64,000 nucleotides of DNA, taken from NCBI GenBank assembly GCA_900313015.1, contig OMPR01000013.1, positions 402,725-466,724 of the forward strand, written 5' to 3'. Below are positions 18,980-28,348 of this stretch, piece after piece (within the stretch, counting starts at the first letter, position 1; each line of letters starts with the position of its first letter). The notes below the pieces were generated by a model, which saw only the letters and a list, made by a program, of their open reading frames with translations, was not told where the DNA came from and made no database searches. This DNA is from Rhodobacteraceae bacterium EL53. GTDB taxonomy: Bacteria > Pseudomonadota > Alphaproteobacteria > Rhodobacterales > Rhodobacteraceae. Made by a program: the position numbers and the translations under genes.

Positions 18980-20764
18980 ATGAAAAGTCTTATTATTTCT
19001 ATCGCAGTTGTTGCGCTGGCCACGACAGCTGTTGCCGAGGATAAAACCCCTCGGAATGCCTATTTCGGCGAGACCCATGTGCACACCGCGCTGTCGCTGG
19101 ATGCATTTATTGGCGGTGCGCGTCTTATGCCGTCAGACAGCCTGCGATTTGCTAAGGGGGCGTCGGTCATCGTCGATGGGCGTCACAAGCAGTTGAGCCG
19201 CCCTTTGGATTTTGCTGCGGTCAGCGACCATGTGGAATATTTGGGAGAAATGTATTCGACCATTTTCCCGGACGCCCCCGGGCATTTGCAGGATGATCTA
19301 GAGCAATTGCGTACCTTGGAGACTCTGGAGGACAAACAACAGTGGTTCTACAAATATGTGGTGTCCAACAACCGTGGTGATAATCCGTCCCATCCCCCAT
19401 TCTATCAAGGTCCGGATACTACGAAATCAGGTTGGCAGATCATCAAAGATGCTGCCGAAGAGCATAATGACCCCGGCACCTTTACCGCCTTCGTGGCCTT
19501 TGAATGGTCCGCCGCACCTGGTGGCGGTAACATGCACCGCAATGTGATTTTCCGGGATGATGTGGCGCCCGAGCTGCCATACTCGAGCTATGACAGCAAC
19601 AAAGTCGAAGACTTGTGGGACTGGCTTCAGAAGACAGCGGATGCAGGATCGACCTTGTTGGCCATTCCACATAACTCGAATGCTTCGAAACAGTTGATGT
19701 TTCCGGACACTGACAGTTTTGGCAAAGAGCTGACCACCAGTTGGGCAGAGCGCCGCCAGATGTGGGAGCCCTTGATCGAGATGATGCAAATCAAAGGTAA
19801 TTCGGAAGTCCACGAAGCGTTCTGGCAGGCGGATGAATTTGCAGACTTTGAAAATGCCAATTCTATTCAGAAAAACTCAAACCGCTATTTCCACAAACGT
19901 GATTTTGTGCGGGAGGGGCTGAAAATTGGCCTCGCGAAAGAACAAGAATTGGGTGTGAACCCCTTCATGTATGGCTTTATCGGAGGTACCGACAACCACA
20001 ATGGCCTGACCAGTGATGTGGCCGAGAATGATTTTACCGGTGGTCACGGCCCTGAAGACGGCAGCGTCGATCGTCGCCGCACAGGCGGTGTAGGCGGCTG
20101 GATTGATGGCGTTGATCTTTCGATCGGATCTTTGGCCGGCGTTTGGGCCGAAGAAAACACGCGCGCGTCTATCTGGGACGCAATGAAACGGCGTGAGACC
20201 TTTGCCACGTCGGGGCCGCGCATCAAAGTGCGAATGTTTGGGGGCGTTGGGTTAGGCGCGACAGACCCCCGCGAGATGGTTGAAGAGGGGTACACCAATG
20301 GCGTTCCCATGGGAGGTGTTCTGCCGCATTCGGACAAAGCTCCGACATTTACTGTTTATGCAGAAAAAGACGCTTTGGGTGCCAACCTGGATCGAATCCA
20401 GATCATCAAAGGGTGGGTGGACGCGGCCGGCGAAGTCCATGAAAAGATTATCGACGTGACATGGTCGGGTGATCGTTCTCCTGGAGAGGACGGAAAGCTG
20501 CCACCGATTGGAAACACTGTCGATCTGGAAACGGCTCTCTACACCAACGAAATTGGTGCCAAGTCTCTTTTTGGTCGTTGGACTGACGCGGAATTTGAAC
20601 CTGAAAATGGTGCATTCTATTATGCACGGGCAATTGAAATTCCGACACCTCGTTGGACAACTTATGATGCCGTTCGCAACAACTTGCCTCTTTTGAACGA
20701 GGTCGCACCAGTTATCCAAGAACGTGCGTGGGGTTCACCCATTTGGGTGTCGCCCAAGTCATAA
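18980..20764 (+). CDS. DUF3604 protein, exported (second of a tandem pair)
   Basis: 594 aa, signal peptide ending TTAVAED. It is clearly paralogous to the preceding gene along its whole length. The same candidate metal residues recur: HVH at 33-35 (GETHVHTALSLD), SDH at 82-84, IPHNSN and GGTDNHNGL. Shared blocks include NMHRNVIFRD, ANLDRIQIIKGW, SGDRSPGEDGKLPPIGNTVDL and YARAIEIPTPRWT. Five bases after the first copy, so cotranscribed. Probably acts in the periplasm or outside the cell; substrate unknown. Confidence 0.85.
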   Translation: MKSLIISIAVVALATTAVAEDKTPRNAYFGETHVHTALSLDAFIGGARLMPSDSLRFAKGASVIVDGRHKQLSRPLDFAAVSDHVEYLGEMYSTIFPDAPGHLQDDLEQLRTLETLEDKQQWFYKYVVSNNRGDNPSHPPFYQGPDTTKSGWQIIKDAAEEHNDPGTFTAFVAFEWSAAPGGGNMHRNVIFRDDVAPELPYSSYDSNKVEDLWDWLQKTADAGSTLLAIPHNSNASKQLMFPDTDSFGKELTTSWAERRQMWEPLIEMMQIKGNSEVHEAFWQADEFADFENANSIQKNSNRYFHKRDFVREGLKIGLAKEQELGVNPFMYGFIGGTDNHNGLTSDVAENDFTGGHGPEDGSVDRRRTGGVGGWIDGVDLSIGSLAGVWAEENTRASIWDAMKRRETFATSGPRIKVRMFGGVGLGATDPREMVEEGYTNGVPMGGVLPHSDKAPTFTVYAEKDALGANLDRIQIIKGWVDAAGEVHEKIIDVTWSGDRSPGEDGKLPPIGNTVDLETALYTNEIGAKSLFGRWTDAEFEPENGAFYYARAIEIPTPRWTTYDAVRNNLPLLNEVAPVIQERAWGSPIWVSPKS

Positions 20765-20791
20765 ATAGACCAATTTTGAAGGGGCCGCCCT

Positions 20792-21775
20792 GTGTTCACA
20801 AAGATTAGGATCACATTAGCAGCATTGTCTTTTGCAACATTTGGCTCGACTTCGCTCGCTGTCGAGGGCGGGGCAGGTGCTTACTTGTTGGGGTCACGAG
20901 AGGGGTTTGCAGGCATTGTGCCGGGGCCCGGTACGTATGTTGGCATTGATCTTGTGCATTCCGAAGGAGTGGTCGAGGGGCTCTCGCTGGCAGGCTTACC
21001 GATCAAGGCGGAATCCGATCTCAAAGTGTCTTTTGCCAAGCTGAGTGTGACACAAGTTTTAGACACCCAATTATGGGGCGGCACTCCGGCGCTCAATATA
21101 AACGTGCCCTTCGTCTTGGATGCCAAGCTTTCCTTTATAGGGCAAACACCCCCCCTCGTCGGTATTCCAGTTGAGGACACAACATCAGGCATTGGAGATA
21201 TTACTCTTACGTCCTTGGTCGGCTGGCACCGCGGCAACTTGCACTACAGCGCGGCCTTTTCCGTTTTTGCACCCACGGGCAGCTACAATACCGCCTCGAT
21301 TGATGTGCCAAACCGAACTATTAATGCGCTCAACACCGGCAAGAATATCTGGTCATTTCAACCCGTGTTTGCCGCCACGTATTTCGATCCATCCCGAGGT
21401 TTAGAGTTCTCAGGAGCCGCGAGCCTGTTGTTCAGCACACGCAACTCAGCCACGGATTATCAGAATGCGCCTGCTTTGAACCTTGAGGCAGGGGTTGTGC
21501 AACACACCAAGTCTGGATGGGCATTGGGACTGGCAGGTTATGCTTATGCGCAAATTGGCGATGATTCAGGTTCGGGTGCTGACGCGACCCGTGCGTTTCT
21601 TGGTGCTGACAGCCTCCGGGCCCAGGTGTTCGGAGCGGGGCCAGTCATTAACTATTCCGGGGCCACGATGTTTGGCAAAGATGTAACATTCAAGGTTAAG
21701 TACTTTACCGAGTTTGGCGCAAAACGTCGGTTTGAAAGTGATACTCTCTGGTTCAACGCAGCATTCACCTTCTAA
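20792..21775 (+). CDS. Outer-membrane beta-barrel protein (phenol MetA-pathway / COG4313-like)
   Basis: 327 aa. Signal peptide ending GSTSLAVEGG, then alternating short strands such as YVGIDLVHSEG, GIGDITLTSLVGW, YSAAFSVFAPTG, FQPVFAATYFDP and a C-terminal WFNAAFTF ending in Phe as in outer-membrane barrels. The pattern fits the MetA-pathway phenol-degradation family of presumed hydrophobic-compound channels. GTG start after GAAGGGG. It follows the DUF3604 genes by 27 bp and is probably in their operon, perhaps admitting their substrate. Confidence 0.75.
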   Translation: MFTKIRITLAALSFATFGSTSLAVEGGAGAYLLGSREGFAGIVPGPGTYVGIDLVHSEGVVEGLSLAGLPIKAESDLKVSFAKLSVTQVLDTQLWGGTPALNINVPFVLDAKLSFIGQTPPLVGIPVEDTTSGIGDITLTSLVGWHRGNLHYSAAFSVFAPTGSYNTASIDVPNRTINALNTGKNIWSFQPVFAATYFDPSRGLEFSGAASLLFSTRNSATDYQNAPALNLEAGVVQHTKSGWALGLAGYAYAQIGDDSGSGADATRAFLGADSLRAQVFGAGPVINYSGATMFGKDVTFKVKYFTEFGAKRRFESDTLWFNAAFTF

Positions 21776-21885
21776 GGGTTGGCTTATTTATTGAAGGATC
21801 ACTTCACCACCCAAGTCTCTGAGAAACAGCCACAGCTCACGTTTGTAATTGATCACAAACCCCGTTTTGGTCTAATCGCGGTCTT

Positions 21886-23151
21886 ATGGATCACTTTCTG
21901 TATCGCGACGGCGCGCTGTACGCCGAGGATGTCCCCATCTCCGAGATCGCCGCGGCGGTGGGTACTCCGTTTTATGCATATTCAACTGCAACGCTTCAAA
22001 GGCACTTCAAGCTGTTTGATGATGCGCTCGAAGGTATGGACCACCTTGTCTGCTACGCGATGAAAGCGGCCAGCAATCAGGCCATCTTACGCACATTGGC
22101 GCAGGTCGGGGCTGGGATGGATGTAGTGTCCGAAGGGGAATATCTGCGCGCCAAGGCGGCCGGTGTGCCAGGCGAGAAAATCGTATTCTCAGGTGTCGGC
22201 AAAACCGCACGCGAAATCCGCACCGCGCTGACTGGGGGTATTCGCCAGTTCAATGTCGAATCCGAACCCGAGATGGAAGTGATCAACGCTGTCGCTCTAG
22301 AATTGGGCGTAGTTGCACCGATCACCGTGCGGGTGAACCCGGATGTGGATGCAAAAACACATGCTAAGATCGCAACTGGGAAATCCGAAAACAAATTTGG
22401 CATCCCGATTGCCCGCGCATCCGAGGTTTACACCCGCGCCGCTGCGTTGCCGGGGCTAGATGTCATTGGCATCGACGTACATATCGGGTCACAATTGACC
22501 GAGCTGGAGCCGTTCGAGCTTGCCTATCAAAAGGTTGCGGAACTGACTGAACAGTTGCGCAATGAGGGCCACAATATCCGCCGTCTCGATCTGGGCGGCG
22601 GCTTGGGCATTCCTTACACCCGCTCGAACGAGGCGCCACCATTGCCGGTGGAATATGGTGCGCTGATCAAAAAAACCCTTGGTCATCTGGGCTGCGAAAT
22701 TGAAATCGAACCCGGTCGCCTGATCGCTGGAAACGCCGGCATTCTAGTATCGGACGTGATTTATGTGAAATCGGGCGAAGGTCGTGATTTCTTAATCGTA
22801 GATGCGGCGATGAATGACCTGATCCGCCCCGCGATGTATGAAGCACATCATGACATCGTAGCGGTAAACGAGCCGGCTCCGGGTACCGAGATGCAAGCCT
22901 ACGACATCGTCGGTCCCGTTTGCGAATCCGGCGATACCTTTGCCAAGCAACGCAACATGCCACCGCTGGCGTCGGGTGATTTGATAGCCTTTCGCAGTGC
23001 GGGGGCCTACGGTGCGGTCATGTCCAGCGAATACAACACGCGCCCCCTGATCCCCGAAGTTCTGGTCAATGGGGATCAATTTGCGGTTATTCGCCCACGT
23101 CCCACCTTTGACGAAATGATAAACCGCGATACCATACCTGAGTGGCTCTGA
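21886..23151 (+). CDS. lysA: Diaminopimelate decarboxylase
   Basis: 421 aa PLP enzyme for the last step of lysine synthesis. The PLP lysine is in CYAMKAASNQ (about residue 60). HIGSQ, the glycine loop DLGGGLGIPY, EPGRLIAGNAG and the active-site CESGDTF motif are present. It is separated from argH by the DUF3604 island. The TIGR02302 gene follows by 36 bp. Confidence 0.96.
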   Translation: MDHFLYRDGALYAEDVPISEIAAAVGTPFYAYSTATLQRHFKLFDDALEGMDHLVCYAMKAASNQAILRTLAQVGAGMDVVSEGEYLRAKAAGVPGEKIVFSGVGKTAREIRTALTGGIRQFNVESEPEMEVINAVALELGVVAPITVRVNPDVDAKTHAKIATGKSENKFGIPIARASEVYTRAAALPGLDVIGIDVHIGSQLTELEPFELAYQKVAELTEQLRNEGHNIRRLDLGGGLGIPYTRSNEAPPLPVEYGALIKKTLGHLGCEIEIEPGRLIAGNAGILVSDVIYVKSGEGRDFLIVDAAMNDLIRPAMYEAHHDIVAVNEPAPGTEMQAYDIVGPVCESGDTFAKQRNMPPLASGDLIAFRSAGAYGAVMSSEYNTRPLIPEVLVNGDQFAVIRPRPTFDEMINRDTIPEWL

Positions 23152-23187
23152 CGCGATCCCCGCGTCTGACCAACCCGGAGTGACGCT

Positions 23188-25719
23188 TTGACCGCCAAAC
23201 CACCCGTGCCTTCGCAAATTCCGCGCCTGTCCTTTTGGCTGACTGGCGCGGGTATTGTCGCTGAATGGGTATTGCGTAGCTTTTGGCCGTTTTTTTCCGT
23301 TGTGATGCTCGTGCTTGCGGCCCTGATGTTAGGTCTGCAGGATCTCATCGCTGTTGAATTTGTTTGGGGCCTTGCCGGTCTCAGTGCTCTGGCCGGGCTG
23401 GCAACACTTGCCTTTGGCGCGCGCAACATGCGCTTTCCCACGCGCACTGATGTTCTGATCCGTTTGGATGCATCATTGCCGGGACGCCCCATTCAGGCGT
23501 TGATCGATACGCAAACTCTGGGTGCTCAGGATGCCGCATCGGTGGCGCTTTGGCAGGCGCATCAGGCGCGGATGGCACAGCGGGTGGCCGAAGCGAGCCC
23601 AGTTGAACCTGACCTGAAGCTGTCCAAGCGGGATCCATATGCCGTGCGCTATATGGCTCTTTTGGCTTTTGTCGTGGCTGTGGTGTTTGGTTCGATTTCA
23701 CGCGTCGAAACCGTCGCAGGTCTGGCACCAGGCGCGGGTGCAGGGGCGGGGGGGCCAACATGGGAAGGGTGGATCGAGCCACCACGTTATACCGGCTTGC
23801 CGACGCTGTATCTGAATGACCAGGCCCTCGAGACGCTGACCTTGCCCGTAAACAGCCGCATTTCCTTGCGGTTTTATGGCGAAGTGGGCGCCTTGACACT
23901 GAATGAAACGATCTCGGGGCAAGTGATCCCGGACCCGAGTGCGCCAGAGCAGTCTCTTGTTGTCACCCAAGCCGGATCGCTGTCCATCGCAGGGCCCAAT
24001 GGCCAGTCGTGGCTGGTGCAAATCCTACAAGATATGCCCCCGCAGATCTCAGTCAGCGGTCTTGCAGAAACGCGGGCTGAAGGGCGCATGGCGCTGCCTT
24101 TCACGGCGCAGGATGACTATGGTATTTCTGGTGGGCAGGTGACGGTTGAACTGGATCTCCTTGCGGTCGACCGCCGTCATGGCCTGAGCGTAGACCCTGA
24201 TTCACGTGCCGCTCTTGTTCTGGATTTGCCCATTCCGATTACGGGTGACCGAAGCGATTTTGTCGAAACCCTGATTGAGGATTTTTCACAACATCCTTGG
24301 GCGCACTTGCCGGTCAGGATTACGCTGACCGCAAACGATGCCGCCGGCCAAACCGGGGAGGCAGCCCCGTTTGGTACGGCGTTACCTGCCCGCAGTTTCT
24401 TTGACCCCTTGGCGGCGGCGATTGTCGAGCAGCGTCGCGACCTGTTGTGGGCCCGAGCCAATGCAGCGCGCGTGGCCCAGTTTATGCGCGCCATCTCTCA
24501 CCGGCCTGAGGATCTGTTCCGTTCGTCAACTGGATACCTGCGCTACCGGATCATTTTGCGGCGTCTCGAAGTGTACATTCATGCAGGTTTGACGCCAGAG
24601 TGGCAGACCGAAATTGCAGCCGCTCTATGGGATCTGGCTATCCTGCTCGAAGACGGAAATCTGGGCGACGCCTTGGAACGGTTGCGCCGGGCGCAGGAAC
24701 GCTTGAGCGAGGCTATGAAGAACGGCGCGACGGACGAGGAAATCGCGGAGCTGATGCAAGATCTCCGCGAAGCAACCGAGGATTATTTACGCCAACTGTC
24801 CCGCCAAGCCCAACAAGAGGGGGGTGATCAGCCTCAGGGGCAAAGTGGCGAGTCGATGCAGATGACACAGGATGATCTGCAAAAGATGATGGACAAAATT
24901 CAGGAGCTGATGGAGCAGGGCCGTATGGCCGAGGCTCAGCAGGCGTTGGATGAGCTCCAGCAAATGATGGAAAACATGCGCGTAACTCAAGGCCAACAGG
25001 GGCAGTCCGAAGGTCAGCGCGCGATGGAAGGGTTGGCAGATACGCTGCGCAATCAACAAGGTCTTTCGGATCAGGCGTTCCGGGACTTGCAGGAGCAATT
25101 CAATCCCGGCGCACAGGCGGGAGAGAGCCAAGAAAACCAAGGGCGTGATGGTGGGCAAGGCCGTGGGCAAAGTCATAGTGGCCAAGGTGGCACCGGTGCA
25201 GGCGACGGGGAAGACGGTCAGCAAGGTGCGGGGTCGCTGGCAGACCGGCAGCAAGCTTTGCGCGAAGAACTCCGCCGCCAGCAAGAGAACATGCCAGGTG
25301 CAGGCACACCCGAGGGGGATGCCACCCGTGAGTCCCTAGATCGGGCTGGGCGCGCGATGGAGGGGGCGGAACAGGCGCTCAGGGAAAACGACATGGCAGA
25401 GGCCTTGGATCAGCAATCTTCGGCAATGGAGGCCTTGCGTGAAGGTATGCGTGCCCTTGGCGAGGCTATGGCCCAAGAACAGCAAAATCAACCGGGCCAA
25501 GGCACGCAAGAGGGTGACGCACAGGCGCAGAACCGTGATCCGTTGGGCCGTCAGCCCGGATCACAGGGGTCGATCGGAACAGACGAAAATCTGTTGCAGG
25601 GGCAAGATGTGTACCGCCGTGCGCGGGAGTTGCTTGATGAAATCCGCCGCCGCTCTGGTGAGGGTGAGCGTCCAGAGATCGAGCTGGACTACTTAAAGCG
25701 CCTGCTCGATCGGTTCTGA
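23188..25719 (+). CDS. TIGR02302 family membrane protein (DUF4175)
   Basis: 843 aa. Two or three N-terminal transmembrane helices (about residues 20-70 and near 155-170), a middle domain, and a long Gln/Gly/Met-rich C-terminal region (about 530-800) with many QQ and GQ repeats. This architecture fits the alphaproteobacterial TIGR02302 family. Function unknown. It follows lysA, its usual neighbour in this group. TTG start, after the GGAGTGACGC ribosome site. Confidence 0.87.
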   Translation: MTAKPPVPSQIPRLSFWLTGAGIVAEWVLRSFWPFFSVVMLVLAALMLGLQDLIAVEFVWGLAGLSALAGLATLAFGARNMRFPTRTDVLIRLDASLPGRPIQALIDTQTLGAQDAASVALWQAHQARMAQRVAEASPVEPDLKLSKRDPYAVRYMALLAFVVAVVFGSISRVETVAGLAPGAGAGAGGPTWEGWIEPPRYTGLPTLYLNDQALETLTLPVNSRISLRFYGEVGALTLNETISGQVIPDPSAPEQSLVVTQAGSLSIAGPNGQSWLVQILQDMPPQISVSGLAETRAEGRMALPFTAQDDYGISGGQVTVELDLLAVDRRHGLSVDPDSRAALVLDLPIPITGDRSDFVETLIEDFSQHPWAHLPVRITLTANDAAGQTGEAAPFGTALPARSFFDPLAAAIVEQRRDLLWARANAARVAQFMRAISHRPEDLFRSSTGYLRYRIILRRLEVYIHAGLTPEWQTEIAAALWDLAILLEDGNLGDALERLRRAQERLSEAMKNGATDEEIAELMQDLREATEDYLRQLSRQAQQEGGDQPQGQSGESMQMTQDDLQKMMDKIQELMEQGRMAEAQQALDELQQMMENMRVTQGQQGQSEGQRAMEGLADTLRNQQGLSDQAFRDLQEQFNPGAQAGESQENQGRDGGQGRGQSHSGQGGTGAGDGEDGQQGAGSLADRQQALREELRRQQENMPGAGTPEGDATRESLDRAGRAMEGAEQALRENDMAEALDQQSSAMEALREGMRALGEAMAQEQQNQPGQGTQEGDAQAQNRDPLGRQPGSQGSIGTDENLLQGQDVYRRARELLDEIRRRSGEGERPEIELDYLKRLLDRF

Positions 25720-25747
25720 AACATGGTGGCAGAGCTTTGAAAGGGGT

Positions 25748-26590
25748 TTACTGCCCCACAAAGCCTGCAGCCTGAGCATCTAGCCACAGCCGGGCCTGAT
25801 CGACCAACGCGACATAAGCGCTGAGCATCGGGTCGGCTTGCGGAACGCTTTGGGCGATAGTCGGGGCGTTGATATACAAACCAGCCAAGATCACCCCAAT
25901 AATCACAATCACCGAGAATCCGCGCAGGAACCCTCCGGATTTGCGGGGTTTTGCGGGCCCCGGTTGTGGTAAATTGGCTCCCTGATCGGCGGCTTTATCT
26001 GTCGAGTTGCGCAGGGTGGAATTGATCTCTTCGATGTCGGGCAACAATCCACGGCGTGATCCGGCATCTTGTGTGGCAACTTCGGTTGATGGTGTTTCGC
26101 CGCGAATACGCGCCATCCGATTTTGGGTTTCGCGGGCCCGCCGTTCTGGTTCTTCATTGCCATGCGCGTCCAATCCCAGTTCGGGTTGGCTTTCCAAACT
26201 CTGGGTTTCAGTGGCCCGCAAATCGGCTTCGCGTGACGCCTCTTCGCGCAAAATTTCCGACACGTCCGGGGACAGGTCACGGCGCACAGGTTCCGGGCCT
26301 TCGGTCACCGTTGTGTCAACTGCGGGTTCTGGCGAAGCCTCTTGCGGGGCAGGGTCCGGTTCGGTTTGGGGAATGTCCTGCCCAGTGACCGCGGCTCGCA
26401 GACCCTCATCATCAGGGATGGATGCAACAGGGTCCGGCGTGCTGTGTGTCTCTTCAGAGATCACTTTATCTGGATGCTCCTGAAACCACGTGTCACCGCA
26501 GTTGGAACACTGAACGTCCCGGCCATCTTGCGGGATCACTTCTATTGGCACTTCGTATTGAGCACCGCAATTAGGACATGTCAGACGCAT
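25748..26590 (-). CDS. Zinc-ribbon domain membrane protein (MJ0042 type)
   Basis: 280 aa. N-terminal zinc ribbon, CPNCG at residues 4-8 and CSNCG at about 28-32. A long acidic, Pro/Glu-rich linker follows, then one transmembrane segment (GFSVIVIIGVILAGLYI) near residue 235. Such proteins are common and uncharacterised in alphaproteobacteria. GGGAGG ribosome site before the ATG. Convergent with the TIGR02302 gene and divergent from ftsE. Confidence 0.85.
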   Translation of the reverse strand: MRLTCPNCGAQYEVPIEVIPQDGRDVQCSNCGDTWFQEHPDKVISEETHSTPDPVASIPDDEGLRAAVTGQDIPQTEPDPAPQEASPEPAVDTTVTEGPEPVRRDLSPDVSEILREEASREADLRATETQSLESQPELGLDAHGNEEPERRARETQNRMARIRGETPSTEVATQDAGSRRGLLPDIEEINSTLRNSTDKAADQGANLPQPGPAKPRKSGGFLRGFSVIVIIGVILAGLYINAPTIAQSVPQADPMLSAYVALVDQARLWLDAQAAGFVGQ

Positions 26591-26774
26591 TCGGCCTCCC
26601 GGTGTTTTGTTCTGCCTGAATATTATTTTTTAATGACCATAGGCTGTTAAGCCCCACACGAAAAGAGAGTTTTATCTGACCCAGCGATAAGTGGTGTATC
26701 AGGATCGTCTCGAGGCATTGAAACTATAACCATGCTGAGGCAAGAAGACAGTCAAAGCGACAGGGGACACAACT

Positions 26775-27452
26775 GTGATCGAGCTGGATAACGTGGGCTA
26801 TAGCTATGGCGGTGGGGAATTGTTGAGCAATTTGTCAGTACGCCTGACGCCTGGTTCCTTTCATTTCCTGACCGGCCCGTCCGGGGCGGGCAAGACAACG
26901 TTGCTGAAACTGTGCTACGGGGCCCTGCATCCGACGGCGGGACATGTGCGCGCCTTTGAAACGGACATGCGCCAGCTGGACCGGGATCAAACAGCGCTGC
27001 TGCGTCGCCGAATTGGCGTTGTGCATCAGGATTGCCGGTTCTTGGATCATTTAACTTTAACCGAAAACGTTGCCCTGCCTTTGCTGGTTTCGGGGCGCGA
27101 CCTGTCCTCTGAGACGGACAACCTGAATGAATTGATGCAGTGGGTTGGCCTGTCTGGTCGGGCAGACGCACGGCCACCCGAATTATCGGGCGGGGAACGG
27201 CAACGGGCCGCTCTTGCGCGGGCTGTTATCATGTCGCCGGATGTTGTCATCGCGGACGAGCCAACCGGCAACGTGGATTGGGAAATGTCACAGCGCCTGT
27301 TGCAACTGTTGGTCGAATTGAACCGCATGGGCAAAACCGTGCTGATCGCAACCCACGATCTTAGCTTGATCCGCGCCGCCAAAAGTCAGGTGCAGGCTCG
27401 CGTTCTGCGCATTGCCAACCGCCAACTGCAAACAGCGGGGGCGGACCTATGA
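26775..27452 (+). CDS. ftsE: Cell-division ABC transporter ATP-binding protein FtsE
   Basis: 225 aa ABC ATPase. Walker A GPSGAGKTT at about residues 34-42, signature LSGGERQRAALARA, Walker B VVIADEPTGN. With FtsX it controls septal peptidoglycan hydrolysis. GTG start after CAGGGGAC. It overlaps ftsX by 4 bases (ATGA). Confidence 0.94.
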   Translation: MIELDNVGYSYGGGELLSNLSVRLTPGSFHFLTGPSGAGKTTLLKLCYGALHPTAGHVRAFETDMRQLDRDQTALLRRRIGVVHQDCRFLDHLTLTENVALPLLVSGRDLSSETDNLNELMQWVGLSGRADARPPELSGGERQRAALARAVIMSPDVVIADEPTGNVDWEMSQRLLQLLVELNRMGKTVLIATHDLSLIRAAKSQVQARVLRIANRQLQTAGADL

Positions 27453-28348
27453 ATATAGCCAACCTGCGCACCTTGTTGATGGGGGACAAACAAGCCGATC
27501 GTGTTGTCCCGCCCACTGGATTTACCGCCCAGTTGACGTTGTTTGTTTCTGGCGCCATGGGGTTTCTGGCCGTGTTTGCCTTGGCTTTGTCTTTGGCATC
27601 CGGACGCTTGGCGGATCGCTGGGCAGATGAACTGGCACGCTCTGCGACCTTGCGGATCAATGCGCCAACTGATCAACGCGCGGACCAGACTAAAGCAGCC
27701 TTGGATATTCTGGCACAGACGCCCGGCGTTGCCTCTGCGCGCGCGCTGTCTGTCGAAGAGCAGGTTGCTCTGCTGACCCCATGGTTTGGCCCGGATCTGC
27801 CATTGGACACCCTGCCGATCCCACAGCTGATCGAGGTCATTGCGGGCGAGCCCGGATACGATCTGGCCGGGTTGCGCTTGCGTCTGGTGGCCGAGGTCCC
27901 GGGCGCGGTGTTTGACGACCATACCCGCTGGCGCGAGCCGCTTGTTGATGCGGCCAATTCGCTGCGTCGGCTAGCACTGGTTTCGACCCTTTTGATCGGT
28001 GGTGCACTGGCTGGCATGATTACACTGGCCGCCAACGCGGCCTTGGCCGCAAATGCGCAGGTGATTGAAGTTTTGCGGTTGGTTGGGGCGCGGGACCGCT
28101 ATATCGCTGGAGCGTTTGTACGCCGGTTTACGATGCGCGCGCTCATTGGGTCGGCGATTGGTGTTGGCATCGGGATGGGCGGTGTCATGCTGCTCCCCGA
28201 GGCCTCAAACGAGGGCGGCTTTTTAACCGGCCTTGGCTTTCAGGGCCTTGGCTGGGGCGTGCCTCTTTTGCTACCGCTGCTCAGCGGCGTAGTCGCCTTT
28301 TTTGCCACCTGGAACGCCGCGCGGCGCACGTTAAAGGAACTCACGTAA
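27449..28348 (+). CDS. ftsX: Cell-division protein FtsX (permease)
   Basis: 299 aa. One transmembrane helix near residues 25-50, a periplasmic domain, then three C-terminal helices, as in FtsX/MacB permeases. Residues around QVIEVLRLVGARDRYIAGAFVRRF match the family's cytoplasmic coupling segment. It is coupled to ftsE upstream and to plsC downstream (TAATG). Confidence 0.92.
   Translation: MNIANLRTLLMGDKQADRVVPPTGFTAQLTLFVSGAMGFLAVFALALSLASGRLADRWADELARSATLRINAPTDQRADQTKAALDILAQTPGVASARALSVEEQVALLTPWFGPDLPLDTLPIPQLIEVIAGEPGYDLAGLRLRLVAEVPGAVFDDHTRWREPLVDAANSLRRLALVSTLLIGGALAGMITLAANAALAANAQVIEVLRLVGARDRYIAGAFVRRFTMRALIGSAIGVGIGMGGVMLLPEASNEGGFLTGLGFQGLGWGVPLLLPLLSGVVAFFATWNAARRTLKELT

Noticed and set aside
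21841-21860. GTTTGT-N8-ACAAAC repeat containing TGATCACA upstream of lysA
   Set aside because: Resembles the suc/sdh sites, but the half-site spacing differs (TGT-N8-ACA instead of TGT-N4-ACA), and it is single, not paired.
21779-22063. 94-codon frame overlapping the lysA start
   Set aside because: Lies in another frame of lysA and has no recognisable content.
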